A stretch of DNA of 10,000 bases from Asticcacaulis sp. (GTDB lineage Bacteria > Pseudomonadota > Alphaproteobacteria > Caulobacterales > Caulobacteraceae): NCBI RefSeq assembly GCF_020217185.1, contig NZ_JAIWNX010000222.1, forward strand, positions 1 through 10,000, read 5' to 3'. The position numbers were made by a program, and so were the translations under genes. Below are positions 6,191-10,000 of this stretch, one piece after another. The number at the start of each line of letters is the position of its first letter. The first letter of the stretch is position 1. The notes below the pieces were generated by a model. The model did not search any database and had not been told where the DNA came from. It saw nothing but the letters and a program-made list of their open reading frames with translations.

Positions 6191-6216
6191 CGTACCGTCT
6201 CGACTCGTCCGGTACG
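6191..6216. promoter_or_regulatory. Dyad with internal GANTC site upstream of the DUF2336 gene
   Basis: CGTACCG (6191-6197) and CGGTACG (6210-6216) form a perfect 7-bp inverted repeat around a 12-nt centre that holds GACTC (6202-6206), a GANTC site of the kind methylated by CcrM in Caulobacterales. It sits 21 bp before the DUF2336 start, inside the 178-bp divergent spacer (6060-6237) that must carry both promoters. A second GANTC is at 6157-6161 and a third just inside the kinase-like gene (6049-6053). A possible -35 (TTGACC, 6119-6124) has no convincing -10 partner, so I do not call a promoter. Confidence 0.35.
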
Positions 6217-6237
6217 AGATGATCAGGACCTCCTCCC

Positions 6238-7389
6238 ATGACCGCTTCGCGTAGCCTGCTTTCCGAAACGGACGTCGCCCGTCTGGTCAGAAGTGACAAT
6301 GCCGATGATCGCGCTGTCGCCACCCATAAGGTGTGCCGCCTGATGGAACGCAGCGAACTGAGCGAAGTCGAGCGCGCCGCCGCGCAAGAAATCATCCGTC
6401 TGCTGGCTGATGACGCAGCCGAACTGGTGCGCAAGTCGCTGGCGGTCACCTTGCGCACCTCCAGCCTGCTGCCGCACGATGTCGCCTTGCGCCTGTCGCG
6501 CGACGTGCAGGCGGTCGCCGTGCCGGTGCTGAGCTATTCGCCGGTGTTTACCGACGAAGATCTGGCCGACATCATCCGCTCCGGCGGGCCTGTGCGTCAG
6601 ATGGCCGTGGCACGCCGCGAAACCCTGTCGGAAACCGTGACAACGGCCCTGGCCGAACACGGCGTCGAAGAGGCGGTCGTGATTGCCTGCGCCAATAATC
6701 AGGCCGTGTTCAGCAGCGCCGGCATGGATGCGGTGCTGGAACGCTTTGGCGAGTCCGAAATTGTACAGAACACGTTGATCAATCGTCAGCACCTGCCGGT
6801 CTCGGTGACCGAAAAGCTGATCCATATGGTCAGCCAGTCGCTGAAAGAACAACTGGTGTCACGTCACGCCATCCAGCCGGAAACGGCGGTGCAGATCACC
6901 GAGGCGACGCAGGAGCGCGCCACGCTGGACGTCGCCGATCAGACAGGGGCCAGCCGTGATCCGGCGGCTCTGGCGCGCCACCTTGTCATCGCCGGACGCA
7001 TGACGCCGTCCCTGATGCTGCGGGCGCTGGCCCGCGGGCATATGGCCTTCTTTGAACACGCTCTGGCGGAATTATCGGGCGTACCGCACGATCGCTGCTG
7101 GCTCATGGTGCATGATGCCGGGGCTTTGGGGCTGCGCGCCATCTATGACCGGGCGGGCCTGCCGGCGCGCATGTTCCAGACCTTCCGCATTGCGGTTGAC
7201 ACCTATCATTCGCTGGCCAGCGAAAATGCCGATCCTGACGTGCTGCGCTTTCAGGCGCGCATGATCGAACGCTTTTTGACTCAGGTGCCGTTCGCCCCAC
7301 GCGAGGACCTGATCTACCTCTATGAGCGTCTGGACCGCGATGCGCGTGGTCGCCGCCGGGGTGGCAAATCAACCCTTCAGGCGGCCTGA
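6238..7389 (+). CDS. DUF2336 domain protein, helical-repeat type
   Basis: A 383-residue, entirely soluble, alpha-helical protein matching the DUF2336 family of alphaproteobacteria, whose biochemical role is not established. Leu/Ala/Val-rich helices recur about every 35-40 residues in a HEAT-like way: after each helix pair come turns such as L-S-x-x-V, G-M-x-x-V and L-P-x-x-V before the next helix (~60-230). The second half (~240-360) is also helical and contains a L-A-R-G-H-M-A-F-F-E-H-A-L-A segment. There is no signal peptide, membrane helix or catalytic motif, so a cytoplasmic scaffold or protein-interaction role is the best inference. AGGA at 6225-6228 is 9 nt before ATG 6238. The gene is divergent from the pseudo-kinase gene, which hints at shared control or a shared pathway. 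The tail is basic (R-G-R-R-R-G-G-K). Confidence 0.85.
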   Translation: MTASRSLLSETDVARLVRSDNADDRAVATHKVCRLMERSELSEVERAAAQEIIRLLADDAAELVRKSLAVTLRTSSLLPHDVALRLSRDVQAVAVPVLSYSPVFTDEDLADIIRSGGPVRQMAVARRETLSETVTTALAEHGVEEAVVIACANNQAVFSSAGMDAVLERFGESEIVQNTLINRQHLPVSVTEKLIHMVSQSLKEQLVSRHAIQPETAVQITEATQERATLDVADQTGASRDPAALARHLVIAGRMTPSLMLRALARGHMAFFEHALAELSGVPHDRCWLMVHDAGALGLRAIYDRAGLPARMFQTFRIAVDTYHSLASENADPDVLRFQARMIERFLTQVPFAPREDLIYLYERLDRDARGRRRGGKSTLQAA

Positions 7390-7419
7390 GGAACGCCAAA
7401 AGAAAAAGCCCGGTCGCGA

Positions 7420-7464
7420 GCGATATGTCGAAAAGTGTGAGCGGTTTTTCGGCAAAAATATCGC
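7420..7464 (+). other. Two-part hairpin downstream of the DUF2336 gene
   Basis: GCGATAT (7420-7426) pairs with ATATCGC (7458-7464). Inside it, GTCGAAAA (7427-7434) pairs with TTTTCGGC (7446-7453) using one G-U pair, leaving an A-rich bulge on the 3' side and an 11-nt loop. No T tract follows, so alone it is not a classical terminator. It may protect the 3' end of the message. Confidence 0.4.
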
Positions 7465-7478
7465 GACAAAACAAAAAT

Positions 7479-7521
7479 TTAGAGCGGGATGACGCTTCGA
7501 TTTGAAATCATCTCGCTCTAA
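7479..7521 (-). terminator. Intrinsic terminator of the mla-like operon / dispersed-type palindrome
   Basis: A 14-bp stem with one G-U pair (7479-7492 with 7508-7521, outer sequence TTAGAGCG / CGCTCTAA) closes a 15-nt loop. Read on the minus strand it comes shortly after the lipoprotein stop and is followed by a T-rich run (AATTTTTGTTTT, complement of 7467-7478), as expected for an intrinsic terminator. The GAGCGGGATGA...TCATCTCGCTC form also resembles short intergenic palindromes scattered in alphaproteobacterial genomes; that likeness is from memory. Confidence 0.75.
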
Positions 7522-7537
7522 TGAACGGGCTTTTCTG

Positions 7538-8242
7538 TTACTGGGTCGGCGCTGTTGCCGGTGGCGGAGGCGTCGTGGCCTCTTTGGCTTTGGCCTCGCT
7601 GACCGCCGTTTCCGTGAAAGCAATCACCTCCACCGTCACGCGCGAGGCGGCGCTCTCAAACCCTTCGATCATCGGCCCCAGACTGCCCTTGCGCACAGCG
7701 ATCTCTGAGGAGATGAACTTCTCTGCCATCACCTGGCGGTCTTTTAACCGTACCAGACGCGCATCCAATGCCACGATAACCGTTGGCCGGCGCTTGGCAT
7801 AGGCCGCCTCAAAGCGACGTACATTGATGTCGAGCCGGTATTCGCCAGACACACGGCCCTGATCACCAAGGCGAACCTCAGGGCTGGCCTGCCGCGCAAA
7901 GCCTTCGGACATCAGGTCACGGAACTGCCCCTGCGCCGTGCTGGCCCAGCGGCCGCCGGAGACGTAGGACACCTCATTGCCTTCGGTCGTCACGATGCGG
8001 TCCCCCGCGGCGGCGCGCGGAAAGCCGTCGAAATTGACGAAGACATCGACCGGCTTGGTATCGGGCGAAGCGGGCGGGGCCTTGACCTCGCCTTTTTCCA
8101 GCAGGGCCGGGTTGAAACGGATGCTGTAGAGCTGCACCGGCTTCACTTCGGGCAGCAGGGTAATGCAGCCGCTGAGGCCGGTGGCCAGACCGGCGGTCAG
8201 CAGACCGAGGCTCAAAGAGCGACGTGTGGCGCGCGTCATCAT
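7538..8242 (-). CDS. ABC-type transport auxiliary lipoprotein (PqiC-like), Mla-type system
   Basis: A 234-residue lipoprotein. The signal peptide has a basic start (T-R-A-T-R-R), a hydrophobic core and lipobox L-S-G-C, giving Cys26 as the lipidated residue. The mature part begins I-T-L-L-P-E-x-K-P-V-Q-L-Y-S-I, a pattern of the auxiliary lipoproteins that accompany MCE transporters. It has the G-R-W and Y-R-L-D-I-N-V-R-R-F-E segments seen in that family. The C-terminus ends in a Pro/Thr/Ala-rich tail. It would sit in the outer membrane and receive or deliver phospholipids opposite the MlaD ring. Its ATG overlaps the mlaD stop (TAATG, 8240-8244), pointing to translational coupling, with AAAGG about 10 nt upstream inside mlaD. 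A second ATG follows at once, so the start could be one codon later. No MlaC-type carrier is seen, and this protein may take its place. Confidence 0.85.
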   Translation of the reverse strand: MMTRATRRSLSLGLLTAGLATGLSGCITLLPEVKPVQLYSIRFNPALLEKGEVKAPPASPDTKPVDVFVNFDGFPRAAAGDRIVTTEGNEVSYVSGGRWASTAQGQFRDLMSEGFARQASPEVRLGDQGRVSGEYRLDINVRRFEAAYAKRRPTVIVALDARLVRLKDRQVMAEKFISSEIAVRKGSLGPMIEGFESAASRVTVEVIAFTETAVSEAKAKEATTPPPPATAPTQ

Positions 8243-9204
8243 TACGGATTGACCTTTCTCTCTTTGGCCTTGGGCTTGCCGATCAGGCCCTGCGGGCTGG
8301 CGCGGACCTCTTCAACGAGGTCTTCGACGGAGCGGGTGGCCTGATTGAGGTTACGCAGGCTGTCCGACAGGGCGGGCAGGGTGGTCTCGGACACTTCGTT
8401 GATCGGCCCCTGTGCCGCCTTCGACAGGTTGGCGACTTCGGTGGCGGCATCGGCCAGCTTGGCCGCCGCGTCGTCGATGCGGTTCATGGTCTGCGGCACG
8501 CGATCCTTGACCAGCACATCGGCCGAATTGGCCAGTTTGGACAGGTTTTCAGCGGCGATGCCGGCCTGCACAATGGCCTCATGCGCGTCATCCAGCAGTT
8601 GCTTACGCTGTTTGAGGTCTTCGGTGACTTCCCCAATATCACTGGTGATGTCTTCGATATTTTTCATCGTCTTGGCAAAGGCGTTGAGGTTATCATCTGA
8701 CATCAGGCGATTGATACGGTTGAGCGACTCATAGGCGCTTTCGATCACGCCGCCTGACCCGGCCAGCAGCTTGTCCAGACGGCTTTCGGTGGCGCGAATA
8801 ACCGGGTTGCGGGCGCCGATACCGGGCTCACGCTTGAGCAGTGCCGCTTCCTTGGAGCCCGGAGAAATCTGGATGTAGTTGAGGCCGGTGACGCCCAGCG
8901 GCTCCAGCACGGCGGTGGAATCGACGCGCACGGGCGTGGAGGAATCGACGCGTACAGTGGCAATGACCTGAGCCGTATTGGCCTTGCCCAGCCGTAGCTC
9001 CTTGACCTCACCGACCTTGATGCCGTTGAAATGCACTTCGCCGCCCTCGGTCAGGCCGTTGACCGAAGAGTTGAACACGACGTCGTATTCCGAGTAGGTT
9101 TCGTTGAAACTGCCCTGAATCAGCCAGAAGGCAAAGACAAAGGCAGCCGCGGTGAGCACCAGGGTGATCAGTCCGACAACCGCGTAATGGGCCTGTCTTT
9201 CCAT
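8242..9204 (-). CDS. mlaD: MlaD-like MCE-domain protein of a phospholipid ABC transporter
   Basis: A 320-residue protein with one N-terminal transmembrane helix (~8-30) and a single MCE domain (~40-117) carrying the signature V-N-G-L-x-E-G-G-x-V-x-F-N-G-I-K-V-G-E-V, then G-V-T-G-L-N-Y-I-Q-I-S-P-G. In MlaD proteins this domain forms a hexameric ring that passes lipids between the inner-membrane permease and the periplasm. After it comes a ~170-residue helical, coiled-coil-prone region (repeated N-x-x-K, D-D-A-A-A-K-L-A-D-A-A and L-S-x-L patterns) that makes it much longer than the E. coli protein. That is usual for alphaproteobacterial members and could span part of the periplasm. A strong Shine-Dalgarno sequence (GAGGAGAG) precedes ATG 9204. 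It lies 71 bp after mlaF and overlaps the next gene by one base, so all three are probably one operon. Confidence 0.92.
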   Translation of the reverse strand: MERQAHYAVVGLITLVLTAAAFVFAFWLIQGSFNETYSEYDVVFNSSVNGLTEGGEVHFNGIKVGEVKELRLGKANTAQVIATVRVDSSTPVRVDSTAVLEPLGVTGLNYIQISPGSKEAALLKREPGIGARNPVIRATESRLDKLLAGSGGVIESAYESLNRINRLMSDDNLNAFAKTMKNIEDITSDIGEVTEDLKQRKQLLDDAHEAIVQAGIAAENLSKLANSADVLVKDRVPQTMNRIDDAAAKLADAATEVANLSKAAQGPINEVSETTLPALSDSLRNLNQATRSVEDLVEEVRASPQGLIGKPKAKERKVNP

Positions 9205-9275
9205 TTACTCTCCTCTCGTCACGGCGCGTTTGCCGCTCAGGGTCGTCGTGTAGGCGTGGACATCAACTCGGCAGG

Positions 9276-10000
9276 TCATGAGGCGTCTCCCGTCCCCCGG
9301 CTTTGCGAAGACCGGCCACGCGGGCCGTTGAAATACTCATGAATCCACGGGTGGTCCGATTGTTCCAGCACTTTCGGCGGGGCCTGTGCTACCACGCGCT
9401 TGTCGGCCAGCACCGCCACTTCATCGCAGATGGCGTACAGGCTGTCGAGATCGTGGGTGATCATGAAGACGGTCAGGTTCAGACTGTCCGACAGTTCGCG
9501 GATCAGCGCGTCGAACGCCGCCGCCCCGATGGGGTCGAGGCCAGCGGTCGGCTCATCGAGGAACAGAAGCTCCGGATCGAGCACCAGTGCACGCGCCAGT
9601 GCCGTGCGCTTGATCATGCCCCCCGACAGTTCCGAGGGCCGCTTGTCAGCGGCATCGAGCGGCAAGCCCGCCAGAGCCATCTTCATCAAGCCGATCTCGC
9701 GCATCTGTGCGGGTTTCAGCTTCGCGTATTCGGTCAGGGGCACGCAGACATTTTCGATGACGCTGAGCGCTGAAAACAGCGCCCCGCTCTGGAACAACAC
9801 GCCAAAGCGCGACTGCATCAGGCGCAACTGTTTCTCGTTAAGCCGGGTAATGTCCTTGCCGAACAGATGGATCGCGCCCTTGGACGGCTTTTGCAGCCCA
9901 AGGATCGAGTTGAGCAGCACCGTCTTACCGGTGCCGGAGCCGCCAACCACACCCATGACCTTGCCCCGTTCGACCGTCAGGTCGAGGTTGTCGTGCACGA
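9276..10000 (-). CDS. mlaF: MlaF-like ABC transporter ATP-binding protein, 5' end missing
   Basis: The last 240-odd codons of an ABC ATPase that runs off the window end; the first codon available as a start (GTG at 9998) falls inside the first beta strands, so the real start is beyond 10000. Counted from there, Walker A is G-G-S-G-T-G-K-T (19-26), the Q-loop Gln is 70, the signature is L-S-G-G-M (124-128), Walker B is L-L-F-L-D-E-P (144-150), then the D-loop A-G-L-D-P and an H-loop I-T-H-D. The L-S-G-G-M form with following basic residues and the V-V-G-G-S-G-T-G-K-T start are typical of MlaF. It would hydrolyse ATP on the cytoplasmic side of the permease MlaE, expected upstream. MlaD follows downstream. 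The C-terminal ~25 residues, after an H-E-Y-F-N-G-P-R-G-R motif, are polar. Confidence 0.92.
   Translation of the reverse strand, partial: VHDNLDLTVERGKVMGVVGGSGTGKTVLLNSILGLQKPSKGAIHLFGKDITRLNEKQLRLMQSRFGVLFQSGALFSALSVIENVCVPLTEYAKLKPAQMREIGLMKMALAGLPLDAADKRPSELSGGMIKRTALARALVLDPELLFLDEPTAGLDPIGAAAFDALIRELSDSLNLTVFMITHDLDSLYAICDEVAVLADKRVVAQAPPKVLEQSDHPWIHEYFNGPRGRSSQSRGTGDAS

Larger units (their letters stand above)
7404..7534. repeat. Outer inverted repeat of the convergent intergenic region
   Basis: AAAAGCCCG (7404-7412) and CGGGCTTTT (7526-7534) are exact reverse complements bracketing two internal hairpins in the 148-bp gap between convergent genes. For the plus-strand transcript the second arm ends in TTTT, so the pair could act as a distant-arm terminator for the DUF2336 gene. 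In the other direction it would do the same for the lipoprotein operon. Confidence 0.45.

Noticed and set aside
6060..6458. Open in-frame extension of the kinase-like gene upstream of 6059
   Set aside because: It is the antisense of the divergent control region and the first part of the DUF2336 gene, has an Arg/Ser-rich composition unlike a protein domain, and the DUF2336 frame there is well supported.
1..10000. Mobile elements, CRISPR arrays or toxin-antitoxin genes
   Set aside because: No transposase or integrase motif, no direct repeats with regular spacing and no small paired genes were found. The tRNA-His 3' end shows no direct repeat of itself downstream that would mark an integrated element.

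Overview
The window looks like chromosomal DNA of an alphaproteobacterium, most likely order Caulobacterales (an Asticcacaulis- or Caulobacter-like organism). The reasons are the GC-rich coding sequence, a DUF2336 gene, small TonB-like proteins with a paired-cysteine C-terminal domain, an MlaF-MlaD-lipoprotein cluster, and above all a tRNA-His of the unusual alphaproteobacterial type: no G at -1, U72 and A73. This placement is inferred from content, not from a database match. I see no insertion sequence, phage gene, CRISPR array or other mobile element.

Layout. Plus strand, 1-1956: the 3' part of a TonB C-terminal-domain protein gene, a strong intrinsic terminator, then a two-gene unit of an M48 lipoprotein metalloprotease and a second TonB-like protein. 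A tRNA-His(GTG) follows at 2060-2135, flanked by an inverted repeat that extends its acceptor stem. Then come a ThiO/DAO-type FAD amine oxidase (2272-3354) and, after a 63-bp spacer with nested palindromes, a soluble-looking SLT-type lytic transglycosylase (3418-4278). This last gene converges with, and overlaps by its stop codon, a minus-strand gene for a six-TM hybrid histidine-kinase-like protein (4275-6059). Divergent from that is a DUF2336 helical-repeat gene (6238-7389).

The final third is a minus-strand phospholipid-transport operon of Mla type: mlaF (partial, runs off the window end), mlaD and a PqiC-like auxiliary lipoprotein. It ends in a highly structured 148-bp convergent intergenic region. 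MlaF would power the transporter, MlaD would form the periplasmic lipid-binding MCE ring, and the lipoprotein would link to the outer membrane. The permease MlaE is expected just beyond base 10000.

The most interesting item is the kinase-like protein. Its ATP-binding motifs are intact, but the phosphoacceptor His is Arg (R236), and its C-terminal receiver-like domain has lost the acidic pocket, the phosphoacceptor Asp (A523) and the conserved Lys (M580). It therefore looks like a pseudo-hybrid kinase, comparable in principle to DivL, and it is paired head-to-head with the DUF2336 gene. Other items worth a look are the tRNA-His leader/trailer pairing, the nested dyad at 3365-3406, the dyad with an internal GANTC site before the DUF2336 gene, and the nested hairpins at 7403-7534.
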